Below, piece by piece: positions 11,536 through 19,217 of a DNA stretch of 64,000 nt; positions within the stretch are counted from its first letter, which is position 1; the number at the start of each line of letters is the position of its first letter. The stretch is from the NCBI RefSeq assembly GCF_004769525.1, contig NZ_RQFT01000015.1, positions 124,001 through 188,000 of the forward strand, read 5' to 3'. The translations under genes were made by a program, and so were the position numbers. The notes beneath the pieces are model-generated. The model saw nothing but the letters and a program-made list of their open reading frames with translations. It made no database searches and was not told the origin of the DNA. The DNA comes from Leptospira bouyouniensis (GTDB lineage Bacteria; Spirochaetota; Leptospiria; Leptospirales; Leptospiraceae).

Positions 11536-12111
11536 ATGAACAAAAGATTTTTTGAATCAGATCCAATTCGAATCTTAGGTTCCTCCATTGTAATGGCTTC
11601 AGTTACGTATTTTGGATATCTGATATGTTTAAAATTGGACCCAATGATTTCCTATTTTTTGGCAGCCAGTGTTGAAGCACTAGCAGCATTGATTTTAATC
11701 CAAACCCTTGGGAAATGGAAGGAGGTGATCATCTTTTCATTCATTGTCGTTTTCATTTTACAATTTAGTTTTCGCTCTGAGATGAGATCCTTAAGCCATT
11801 TGCGAATGTATGATCCGGAGTCAATTCCAACGAATTTGCCAAAAGACGGGTTTGAATTTTTGAAATTAGAAGGGTATCGTTTTGAGGACTTACAATCTAC
11901 CTTAAAGGATTGGGAAAAAAAATACCCGACTGTTGCCAAAAACAAGATCACCTGGTTAGCCTTTTATGAAAGTAGGGAATCCTATTTGGATTCCCAAGCA
12001 TCACTACTTTTATTTTTGCTTTTTATGACACCCACTATTTGGTTCTTTGTCGGATTCGTTTGGATTGTCCGAGAAGGTCTCCATTCCCTTTTCCATTTTT
12101 TTCGTTCATAA
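11536..12111 (+). CDS. Hypothetical membrane protein
   Basis: I do not recognise a family in these 191 residues. Four hydrophobic segments are visible, at about 14-32, 36-56, 62-78 and 158-182. Between the third and fourth lies a soluble domain (about 80-155) rich in Lys, Asp and aromatic residues. The topology would place the soluble domain on one side of the inner membrane between two helix groups. The gene diverges from the acyltransferase and is the last gene before the polysaccharide cluster. Its stop codon lies within the first GTTCA-N5-TGAAC palindrome, so readthrough into the cluster may be limited by regulator binding there. Confidence 0.65.
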   Translation: MNKRFFESDPIRILGSSIVMASVTYFGYLICLKLDPMISYFLAASVEALAALILIQTLGKWKEVIIFSFIVVFILQFSFRSEMRSLSHLRMYDPESIPTNLPKDGFEFLKLEGYRFEDLQSTLKDWEKKYPTVAKNKITWLAFYESRESYLDSQASLLLFLLFMTPTIWFFVGFVWIVREGLHSLFHFFRS

Positions 12112-12118
12112 AATGAAC
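12104..12118. promoter_or_regulatory. Candidate operator 1, GTTCA-N5-TGAAC
   Basis: This 15-bp perfect inverted repeat overlaps the stop codon of the upstream membrane-protein gene. An identical-arm copy lies exactly 32 bp downstream (centre to centre), about three helical turns. The position just before the MarR-EPS gene suggests autoregulation, though this is inference. Confidence 0.45.
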
Positions 12119-12135
12119 AAAAATTTCTTTACTTT

Positions 12136-12150
12136 GTTCAAAGACTGAAC
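12136..12150. promoter_or_regulatory. Candidate operator 2, GTTCA-N5-TGAAC
   Basis: This is the second 15-bp palindrome with the same arms, immediately upstream of TTGACA at 12156-12161, a possible -35 box. No convincing -10 box lies at the usual distance. A repressor bound here would cover the promoter. The arms also pair with the first site as TGAACAAA/TTTGTTCA (12114-12121 and 12133-12140). Confidence 0.45.
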
Positions 12151-12168
12151 ACATTTTGACAAAGAATG

Positions 12169-12200
12169 GGACTCAGGGGGCGAAGCTATGCCTGGGGTCC
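12169..12200 (+). promoter_or_regulatory. 5' leader hairpin before the polysaccharide operon
   Basis: In the 146-base gap before the MarR-EPS gene, GGAC-T-CAGG (12169-12177) can pair with CCTG-GG-GTCC (12191-12200), closing a G-rich 13-base loop. The region is far richer in G/C than its surroundings. Leader hairpins with G-rich loops act as loading sites for RfaH/LoaP-type antiterminators in other polysaccharide operons; that role here is inference. No U-tract follows, so it is not a standard terminator. Confidence 0.35.
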
Positions 12201-12257
12201 ATTCAAAACGTGGCATTCCATTTCCACAAGGTGTCCGAAACGGGCACAGATTCCTCC

Positions 12258-12596
12258 ATGAAAGAACAATACGAATACAGCGACCACCACCTCAAGTTAC
12301 TCCAATTACTTGATGAGAACCCTAATTTATCACAGAGAGACGCATCGGATGTGTTGGGACTCAGTTTAGGAAAGGTGAATTATATTTTGAAGGCATTTCT
12401 CGACAAAGGGCTGATCAAAATGAATAATTTTCGTAATAATAAAAACAAACTTGCGTACACATATTTACTCACACCACAAGGAATCGAAGAAAAAGCTCGA
12501 ATGACTCTTCATTTTTACGAAAAGAAAAAAAGAGAATACGAAGCACTTCGCGCTGAGGTAGAGAAGTTAGGTGAGACCATCGAAAAGTTAAGCTGA
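12258..12596 (+). CDS. MarR family EPS-associated transcriptional regulator
   Basis: This 112-residue protein has a winged helix-turn-helix (LLDENPNLSQRDASDVLGLSLGK, about residues 14-36) followed by wing residues NFRNNKNKLAY and a C-terminal coiled coil (about 80-112). The LSLGKVNY and LTPQGIEEKAR blocks match the TIGR04176 group, which is linked to exopolysaccharide and LPS loci. I choose ATG 12258; the frame is open back to 12156 but those residues are unlike the family and lie over the leader hairpin. It heads the co-directional gene run and likely controls it, perhaps through the two palindromes just upstream. Confidence 0.85.
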   Translation: MKEQYEYSDHHLKLLQLLDENPNLSQRDASDVLGLSLGKVNYILKAFLDKGLIKMNNFRNNKNKLAYTYLLTPQGIEEKARMTLHFYEKKKREYEALRAEVEKLGETIEKLS

Positions 12597-12650
12597 TCGA
12601 TTTGGATTATTTAACCAAAATTCATTTAATTATAAACTGGAAATACGATT

Positions 12651-13595
12651 ATGAATGTATCATCAAAAATTTATGTTGCTGGACACAAAGGTCTTGTTGG
12701 ATCTGCTTTAGTAAAAGTATTAAACAAATCTGGATACACAAATGTTATTGGTAGGTCTCATCAAGAACTAGATTTAACCAACCAAAAGGATGTGATTCAA
12801 TTTTTTGAATCTGAGAAACCAGAATATGTATTTCTTGCAGCAGCTAAAGTTGGCGGAATTCATGCTAATAATACCTATCCTGCTGAATTTATTTTTTCAA
12901 ACTTACAAATTCAAAACAATATCATCGATGCATCATATCGTTATGGAATCAAAAAACTTTGTTTTTTGGGATCTTCTTGCATTTATCCTAAATTTGCCAA
13001 ACAACCCATGGATGAAGGCCAACTTTTAGATGGTAAATTGGAACCGACAAATGAACCTTATGCGGTTGCAAAAATTGCAGGCATAGTAATGTGTCAGTCT
13101 TACAACCGTCAGTATGGTACAAATTTTATATCGGTGATGCCTACAAATTTGTATGGACCTGGTGATAATTACCATCCAGAAAACTCACATGTGTTACCTG
13201 CTCTTATGCGAAGGTTCCATGAGGCTAAGGTCAATCAGTTGCCTGAAGTTGTGATTTGGGGAACTGGTAAACCCCTTCGTGAATTTTTATATTCTGAAGA
13301 CATGGCAAGGGCCTGCGTATTTCTAATGGAGAATTACGATGTAACAGGAGATCCAAAGGGTGGCGAACATGTGAATATCGGTTCTGGGATTGAAGTTAGT
13401 ATCAAAGAACTTGCAGAAACAGTGAAAGAAGTTGTTGGTTATAATGGAAAACTGATTTTTGATCCAACAAAACCTGATGGAACACCTAGAAAATTATTGG
13501 ATGTATCTAAACTCCACAAAATGGGTTGGAAACATGAAGTGAATTTGAACGAAGGTGTTCGTCTGACTTACGATGATTATTCTAAATCAATTTAG
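12651..13595 (+). CDS. fcl: GDP-L-fucose synthase (GDP-4-keto-6-deoxy-mannose 3,5-epimerase-4-reductase)
   Basis: This 314-residue protein matches the WcaG/Fcl extended SDR family over its full length. The NADP motif GHKGLVG is at 11-17. The catalytic residues are visible: Ser108 and Cys110 in GSSCIYP, Tyr137 and Lys141 in YAVAK, and His180 (ENSHVLP). In known pathways it turns GDP-4-keto-6-deoxy-mannose into GDP-L-fucose, or GDP-colitose after other steps. The partner dehydratase gene gmd is not in this window. It is the first biosynthetic gene after the regulator, separated by 54 bases. Confidence 0.9.
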   Translation: MNVSSKIYVAGHKGLVGSALVKVLNKSGYTNVIGRSHQELDLTNQKDVIQFFESEKPEYVFLAAAKVGGIHANNTYPAEFIFSNLQIQNNIIDASYRYGIKKLCFLGSSCIYPKFAKQPMDEGQLLDGKLEPTNEPYAVAKIAGIVMCQSYNRQYGTNFISVMPTNLYGPGDNYHPENSHVLPALMRRFHEAKVNQLPEVVIWGTGKPLREFLYSEDMARACVFLMENYDVTGDPKGGEHVNIGSGIEVSIKELAETVKEVVGYNGKLIFDPTKPDGTPRKLLDVSKLHKMGWKHEVNLNEGVRLTYDDYSKSI

Positions 13596-13648
13596 GATTG
13601 TATATTGATTCATGAGTTTTCATTTATTATTTTTTACCAATTGATACA

Positions 13649-15385
13649 ATGCAAGATCTGATCATCCTTACTGTTTTACTTTTGATTTTTGCTGCAATAG
13701 TAATTGTATATTTATTTGAAATCTCAACTGGTTTTGTTTTTTTTACATTATCCATACTCTTTTTATTAACGGGTTTGATTGAAACAAAAGAGTTTTTATC
13801 TTCTTTTTTTGATGAAACTCTCATGACAATTGTAACTCTTATTTTTATTTCCAAAGGGCTTGAATACAATCGATTAACGGAGGTTTTTCGGAATTTATTA
13901 TTAAACGGTACAAAAAGATACGTTTTATTCAAGTTAAATGTGTTTTCAATGGTTTATTCCATGTTTGTGAATAATGCGGCTGTTGTATCGACTATGATTG
14001 GAATTTTAAGAGGGCGTTACAAATACCAAAGGCCTTTTTTAATGTCAATCTCATTTGCTTCCATTTTAGGTGGTATGCTCACCTTGGTAGGAACTTCGAC
14101 TAATTTGATCGTGAATAATCTAAAAATGAAATCTGGATTTCCTACCTGGAATTTATTCGATTTTTTTGTGATTGGTATCATACCGGCAACTGTAGGATTA
14201 ATTTATTTGGCCAAGGTACCTTTACAATTGTTTGGTGAGGCAGATACAGATTTAAAAGATAAGAGTTCAATTTTTGAGGTACACGTTTCGCCTGATTCTA
14301 AATTAATTGGTAAATCGATAGAAGAGAATGGACTTCGGAATCTTAAAAAAATATTCTTAGGAGAAGTTGTTCGTGAGAATGGGGAATTAGTGTCTCCTGC
14401 ATCACCAACTCATATTATCCAAAAAAATGATCGTTTGGTTTTTGTTGGAGATAAAGAAGACATTCTGTCTGTTGGAATTCTAAAGGATTTGGTTGTTTTG
14501 GACACAGATTCTAGTTATCTATTAAAGAATGTAAATGAAGTCATGGTGTCAGATGAATCTGATTTAATTGGACTCACACCTAAAAATGCACAATTTCGAG
14601 CTAGGTTTAATGCTGTGATCATCTCGATTAGAAGAGGGGATAAGGTCTTTTACAAAAATATTGGGGATGAAACAATTCGGTCAGGAGACCAACTTACGCT
14701 TGTGATTGGAGATGATTTTAATAAATCTTATACGAATGATTTAAGTTTTGTCCACTTGGAAAAAAAAGTGGAAACGAATGGAATTATGAGTTCTATTTTG
14801 TTTTTGGTATTTTTTATCTGTATCCTTATTTTAAATTTATTTGGATTACTTTCCTTATTTAAAGGAACACTTCTTGTGTTGGTGTTTGCTTTCCTCACAA
14901 AAATCATTTCCTTAAATTCCTTAAGAGCTGAAATACCTTACAATTTAATTATGACAGTGGGATCTGCCTTTGTGATTTCAGTTGTCCTTAAGAATCTAAA
15001 AGCACCTGAATTGATCTTATCGTTTCTATTGCCGTATTTGCTTCAAATGCCCGTTTTTATTTCCCTTTTTCTGTTTTTTATATTCGTTATTTTTTTAACT
15101 GAGTTTGTAAGTAATGCTGTTGCTGCAGGGATTGCATTTCCTTTTGCCTTGTCTTTAGCACAAGGACTCTCAACGGCAACGGAACCTTTTTTCTTAGTAA
15201 CAGCATTTGGTGCAAGTGCTAGTTTTTTAACACCTTTTGGTTACCACACGAATATGATGGTATTTAGCATTGGTCATTACAAACCATCAGAATTCCTTAA
15301 ATTAGGACTCCCTCTCACAATTGCTTATGTAGTTTTTGTATATGTTTCAATCTTGTATAAATTTGATTTATACGTTTCTTTTTAA
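13649..15385 (+). CDS. SLC13/DASS family permease with two RCK-C domains
   Basis: This 578-residue transporter has about 11-12 membrane helices in two halves flanking a soluble region (about 210-370) with two TrkA-C/RCK-C domains, marked by SKLIGKSIEE and SDLIGLTPK. Duplicated helix-turn motifs typical of the family appear as VGTSTNLIVNN and ASASFLTPFGYHTN. Members with this layout import sulfate or other small anions with sodium. APS kinase, a sulfotransferase and an inositol-phosphatase-like gene lie downstream in the same run, so sulfate import for glycan sulfation is a reasonable inference. Substrate is not proven by sequence. Confidence 0.8.
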   Translation: MQDLIILTVLLLIFAAIVIVYLFEISTGFVFFTLSILFLLTGLIETKEFLSSFFDETLMTIVTLIFISKGLEYNRLTEVFRNLLLNGTKRYVLFKLNVFSMVYSMFVNNAAVVSTMIGILRGRYKYQRPFLMSISFASILGGMLTLVGTSTNLIVNNLKMKSGFPTWNLFDFFVIGIIPATVGLIYLAKVPLQLFGEADTDLKDKSSIFEVHVSPDSKLIGKSIEENGLRNLKKIFLGEVVRENGELVSPASPTHIIQKNDRLVFVGDKEDILSVGILKDLVVLDTDSSYLLKNVNEVMVSDESDLIGLTPKNAQFRARFNAVIISIRRGDKVFYKNIGDETIRSGDQLTLVIGDDFNKSYTNDLSFVHLEKKVETNGIMSSILFLVFFICILILNLFGLLSLFKGTLLVLVFAFLTKIISLNSLRAEIPYNLIMTVGSAFVISVVLKNLKAPELILSFLLPYLLQMPVFISLFLFFIFVIFLTEFVSNAVAAGIAFPFALSLAQGLSTATEPFFLVTAFGASASFLTPFGYHTNMMVFSIGHYKPSEFLKLGLPLTIAYVVFVYVSILYKFDLYVSF

Positions 15386-15418
15386 ATTTTAATTCAAGTA
15401 ATTCCTCTCAATTTTATC

Positions 15419-17167
15419 ATGTCAAATATTTCTAAAGTTTGGTTTCTCCTCGATAGCGCACAGAAGAGGCGCACTGTTTATATGTTTGTCTTGATATTTT
15501 TTAGTTTGCTTTTTGAATCATTCGGGATTGGGGTGATTGTTCCCTTAGTCTCTGTATTGACAGATTCGAGCCAATTAAGAGAAAATCAATATTTTGTAAG
15601 TGTGATTTCTTATCTCGGAAATCCTCCGTTAGAGACTTTGGCTATTTATGCAATGGTTCTCATGGTAGTGTTGTATACGATTCGAACCATTTATTTAATT
15701 TATTTTACTTGGGAACAGGCAAGTTACGCGGCTGAATTTCAAAGTAAATTATCGAGAACACTTTTTAAAAAATATTTAGACCAACCGTATTTATTTCATG
15801 TGAATCGAAATTCATCTGAGTTAATTCGGAATACTTCCACGGAAGTGGCTGCTCTTGTTTCGATGGTGCAACAAGCCTTATCATTTTTTAATGAAGCAAT
15901 CACTATGGTTGGGATTTCCTTGTTTCTAGTTTATGTGGAACCCGTTGGTGCATTTGTTGTAGTGGGTTCGTTAGGGTTGGCAGCTGGAATTACATTTGTC
16001 CTTGCTAGAAAAAAATTGTTAACACTTGGTTTACAAAGGCAAAATTATGAAGCAGAAAGGATTCGTCATTTTCAACAAGGGTTAGGTGGTATCAAGGATA
16101 TCAAAATTTATGGACGAGAGGATGAATTCTTAAGTCGTTACCGAAAGGAAAGTGATGGTGCTGCAAGAGTAGTGAAACAGTATACAACTCTGGTTGCCTT
16201 CCCTAGATTATGGTTGGAGTATTTTTCTATTTTAGGATTTGTGCTTTTGATTTTAACATCACTTAGCCAAGGGAAAACATTGAGTGAAGCCGCTACTTTG
16301 GTAGCTTTATTTGGTGCTGCTGCTTTTCGGGTGATGCCTTCGATTAATCGGATGCTCGTTATCATGCAAAATATAAAATTTTCTCTTCCGACAATCGATT
16401 TGATTTACCAAGAATGTAAATTAAAAGACTCTCCAAAAGAAAAAAGAGTACAAAGTGTTAAAGAGACTCTTTTAGAATTTCACTCCTTAAAATTAGAAAA
16501 TTTACAATTTAGTTATTCATCGGTTCCTGTGATTAAAAATATTTCATTGGAAATTGAATCTGGTACTACCATTGGATTTATCGGTGAAAGTGGTGCAGGC
16601 AAAAGTACTCTTTTAGATCTGATTTTGGGTTTAATCACACCTGATTCTGGTGATATTAAAGTAAATGATAACTCGATATTGAAAGATCCAAATTCTTGGC
16701 AAAGGATTATTGGGTATGTCTCCCAGAACATATATCTAACTGATGATACTTTAAAGAACAATATTGCTTTTGGTATACCAGATAAGCAAATTGATACCAA
16801 CCGAGTGAATGAAGCAATTCAACTTGCGCAACTAGAGAGTTTTGTGAACAAATCAGAATTTGGAATCGAAACAATTGTTGGAGAAAGGGGTGTTAAGTTG
16901 TCTGGTGGGCAAAAACAAAGAATTGGAATTGCTCGTGCATTATATCATAACCCATCTGTTTTAATTTTAGATGAAGCTACTAGTTCCTTAGATTTAAATA
17001 CTGAGAGTGAAGTGATGGATGCAATCAATGCATTACATGGTCAAAAAACAATTTTGATCATTGCTCACCGTCTAAGTACCCTTCAAAGTTGTGACAAAAT
17101 TTATAGAATCGAAAATGGTATGATTTTTCAAGATCACTCTATACATGAACAAAGGAAGAAAATATGA
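15419..17167 (+). CDS. ABC transporter with fused membrane and ATPase domains (PglK/MsbA-like flippase)
   Basis: The 582-residue half-transporter has six predicted membrane helices (about 20-325) and a C-terminal ATPase. Walker A reads GESGAGKST, the signature LSGGQKQR and Walker B VLILDEATSSLD, followed by an H-loop in IIAHRLST. It probably dimerises and flips a lipid-linked oligosaccharide across the inner membrane, as PglK does; lipid A-type export as by MsbA is the alternative. It is the only flippase-like protein in the cluster part of this window, where no Wzx was found. Its stop overlaps the next gene's ATG (ATGA). Confidence 0.8.
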   Translation: MSNISKVWFLLDSAQKRRTVYMFVLIFFSLLFESFGIGVIVPLVSVLTDSSQLRENQYFVSVISYLGNPPLETLAIYAMVLMVVLYTIRTIYLIYFTWEQASYAAEFQSKLSRTLFKKYLDQPYLFHVNRNSSELIRNTSTEVAALVSMVQQALSFFNEAITMVGISLFLVYVEPVGAFVVVGSLGLAAGITFVLARKKLLTLGLQRQNYEAERIRHFQQGLGGIKDIKIYGREDEFLSRYRKESDGAARVVKQYTTLVAFPRLWLEYFSILGFVLLILTSLSQGKTLSEAATLVALFGAAAFRVMPSINRMLVIMQNIKFSLPTIDLIYQECKLKDSPKEKRVQSVKETLLEFHSLKLENLQFSYSSVPVIKNISLEIESGTTIGFIGESGAGKSTLLDLILGLITPDSGDIKVNDNSILKDPNSWQRIIGYVSQNIYLTDDTLKNNIAFGIPDKQIDTNRVNEAIQLAQLESFVNKSEFGIETIVGERGVKLSGGQKQRIGIARALYHNPSVLILDEATSSLDLNTESEVMDAINALHGQKTILIIAHRLSTLQSCDKIYRIENGMIFQDHSIHEQRKKI

Positions 17168-18336
17168 TTCCATACGGTAGACAGGATATTTCACAAGCTG
17201 ATATCGATCGAGTTGTTGAAGTATTAAAAGGTGATTTTTTAACACAAGGACCCATGGTTCCAAAATTCGAAGCAGCTGTTGCCGCAGGTTCACAGGTGAA
17301 TCATGCTGTGGCTGTTAATAGTGCAACTTCAGCTTTACACATAGCTTGTTTGGCTCTCGGTGTTGGACCTGGAGATTATGTTTGGACAAGTCCAAATAGT
17401 TTTGTTGCTAGTTCAAACTGTGCTTTGTATTGCGGAGCAAAAGTTGATTTCGTTGATATAGATAAAGATACATATAATATTTCCGTTGAAGCTTTAGAGT
17501 CTAAACTCATCCAAGCAGAAAAACAAGGCACTTTACCCAAAGTTGTAATCCCAGTTCACTTTGCGGGCCAAGCTCCCGAGATGGATAAAATTCACATTTT
17601 ATCCCAAAAATATGGTTTTAAAATCATTGAGGATGCTTCGCACGCAATCGGTGCATCGTATAAAGGTAAACCTGTTGGAAATTGTGAGTATAGCGATATC
17701 ACAATCTTTAGCTTTCATCCCGTAAAGATCATCACAACGGGTGAAGGTGGAATGGCACTTACAAATGATGAGAAGATTTATGCAACGCTTTATAGACTTC
17801 GTAGTCATGGAATCACACGTGATGTAAATCAGATGGTGAATTTACCACATGGCCCATGGTATTATGAACAAATTGAACTTGGATTTAATTATAGAATGAC
17901 TGATATCCAAGCTGCGCTTGGTTATAGTCAATACCAAAGGTTAAATGAATTTGTAAGCAAACGTCATCAAATTGCGAATACATACTTTGAACTTTTTAAA
18001 AATAAACCAGTTATTTTACCGAAACAAATGCCGGATTCATATTCCTCGTTTCATTTATTTGTTCTTCAATTGAAACTAGAAGAATTGGAATCTTCTCAAA
18101 CCCAAATCTTTGAGAGATTTCGAAATTCTGGCATTTTGGTAAACCTACATTATATTCCAATTTATCGTCAGCCATACTATTCCAAAATGGGATTCAAAAT
18201 TGAAGATTTCCCAAACATGGAAGAGTATTACAGCCGTGCATTGAGTATCCCAATGTATCCAGGACTTACGAATGACCAATTAAAAGAAATTGTTCTCCGT
18301 CTCACCACACCCATCGGTCACCAAACTCTTTTTTAA
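17164..18336 (+). CDS. pseC: PseC-type UDP-4-keto-6-deoxy-AltNAc aminotransferase
   Basis: This 390-residue PLP enzyme of the DegT/DnrJ/EryC1/StrS family resembles PseC over its length, from the N-terminal YGRQDI onward. The PLP-binding Lys lies in FHPVKIITTGEGG and the cofactor-binding Asp in EDASHA. PseC transfers an amino group from glutamate to C4 of UDP-2-acetamido-2,6-dideoxy-L-arabino-hexos-4-ulose in pseudaminic acid synthesis. A Shine-Dalgarno AGGA (17153-17156) precedes the ATG, which overlaps the ABC transporter stop. The preceding dehydratase PseB was not seen in this window. Confidence 0.85.
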   Translation: MIPYGRQDISQADIDRVVEVLKGDFLTQGPMVPKFEAAVAAGSQVNHAVAVNSATSALHIACLALGVGPGDYVWTSPNSFVASSNCALYCGAKVDFVDIDKDTYNISVEALESKLIQAEKQGTLPKVVIPVHFAGQAPEMDKIHILSQKYGFKIIEDASHAIGASYKGKPVGNCEYSDITIFSFHPVKIITTGEGGMALTNDEKIYATLYRLRSHGITRDVNQMVNLPHGPWYYEQIELGFNYRMTDIQAALGYSQYQRLNEFVSKRHQIANTYFELFKNKPVILPKQMPDSYSSFHLFVLQLKLEELESSQTQIFERFRNSGILVNLHYIPIYRQPYYSKMGFKIEDFPNMEEYYSRALSIPMYPGLTNDQLKEIVLRLTTPIGHQTLF

Positions 18337-18338
18337 AC

Positions 18339-19217
18339 ATGCAACAACAGTTAACTTTAGGAACGGTTCAGTTTGGATTAAACTATGGAGTTTCGAATTC
18401 AGTAGGGAAAGTAAATCCAAAAGAAGTAGAATCGATTTTAGATATTGCTTATGAGAATGGAATCTCGGAGTTAGATACTGCGGTTGCCTATGGGGACAGC
18501 GAATTCATTTTGGGTAAGCTGATAAACGGAAGATTTAAGGTATCTACCAAATTACCAAAATTGGATTTAGAGAATCAGAAGAATGTTCGTGAATGGACCA
18601 AATCACAAATTGAATCTTCTTTAGAAAGATTAAACGTCAATCAAATCGAAACCCTTTTTTTACATGATGTTTCCGTAATATTTAGTCCTAATGCATCTGA
18701 AATTTACGAAACCATTCAGGATTTTATTTCCAAAGGAACCATTCGTAAATTTGGTTTGAGTATTTATAATCATCATGATTTGGAAAAAATTCCAAGTTAT
18801 GTTGAATACAATCGAATCCAATGTCCTATCAATGTATTTGATCGTTCCTTAGAGTCTAGTGGATGGATGGATTCTTTACATTTAAAGGGAATTGAAATCC
18901 AAGCACGTTCCATTTTTTTACAAGGAATCCTCTTGATGAAAAAAGAAAGAAGACCCAATTATTTTTCTAAGTGGTCTGGATTGTTTGAAAAATGGGATAA
19001 AACGATAGAGATGAACCAGATTTCTCCTACACTCCTCTGTATTCTTTTTATAAAAACTCTAACTAAAGTTTCAAATGTGGTTTTTGGTGTAGAATCAAAG
19101 AACCAACTTTTAGAAATTATCTCCCATTTTAAAGAAAATCGAACATTACAATTTTTGGATGGACTCTCTTCTGATGATGAAGACTTAATTTTTCCGTTTC
19201 GTTGGACATTGAAATGA
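18339..19217 (+). CDS. Aldo/keto reductase family protein
   Basis: This 292-residue protein matches the aldo-keto reductase TIM barrel. The catalytic Asp and Tyr are in LDTAVAYGDSE, Lys in STKLPK and His in LFLHDV. Homologues are often found in pseudaminic or related nonulosonate loci between the CMP-sugar synthetase and pseG, though their reaction is not established. It begins two bases after pseC and its stop overlaps the next gene by ATGA, so it is tightly coupled to the module. It may reduce or oxidise a keto-sugar intermediate. Confidence 0.8.
   Translation: MQQQLTLGTVQFGLNYGVSNSVGKVNPKEVESILDIAYENGISELDTAVAYGDSEFILGKLINGRFKVSTKLPKLDLENQKNVREWTKSQIESSLERLNVNQIETLFLHDVSVIFSPNASEIYETIQDFISKGTIRKFGLSIYNHHDLEKIPSYVEYNRIQCPINVFDRSLESSGWMDSLHLKGIEIQARSIFLQGILLMKKERRPNYFSKWSGLFEKWDKTIEMNQISPTLLCILFIKTLTKVSNVVFGVESKNQLLEIISHFKENRTLQFLDGLSSDDEDLIFPFRWTLK

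Noticed and set aside
11420..11566. N-terminal extension of the acyltransferase
   Set aside because: It would overlap the divergent gene's start and lacks family similarity; ATG 11419 is preferred.
12156..12257. Upstream extension of the MarR-EPS frame
   Set aside because: Those residues are unlike the family and overlap the leader hairpin; ATG 12258 gives the usual length.
14040..14700. TrkA-type potassium channel
   Set aside because: The RCK-C domains are inserted in an SLC13-type permease with the duplicated SNT-like motifs, not a Trk/Ktr system.
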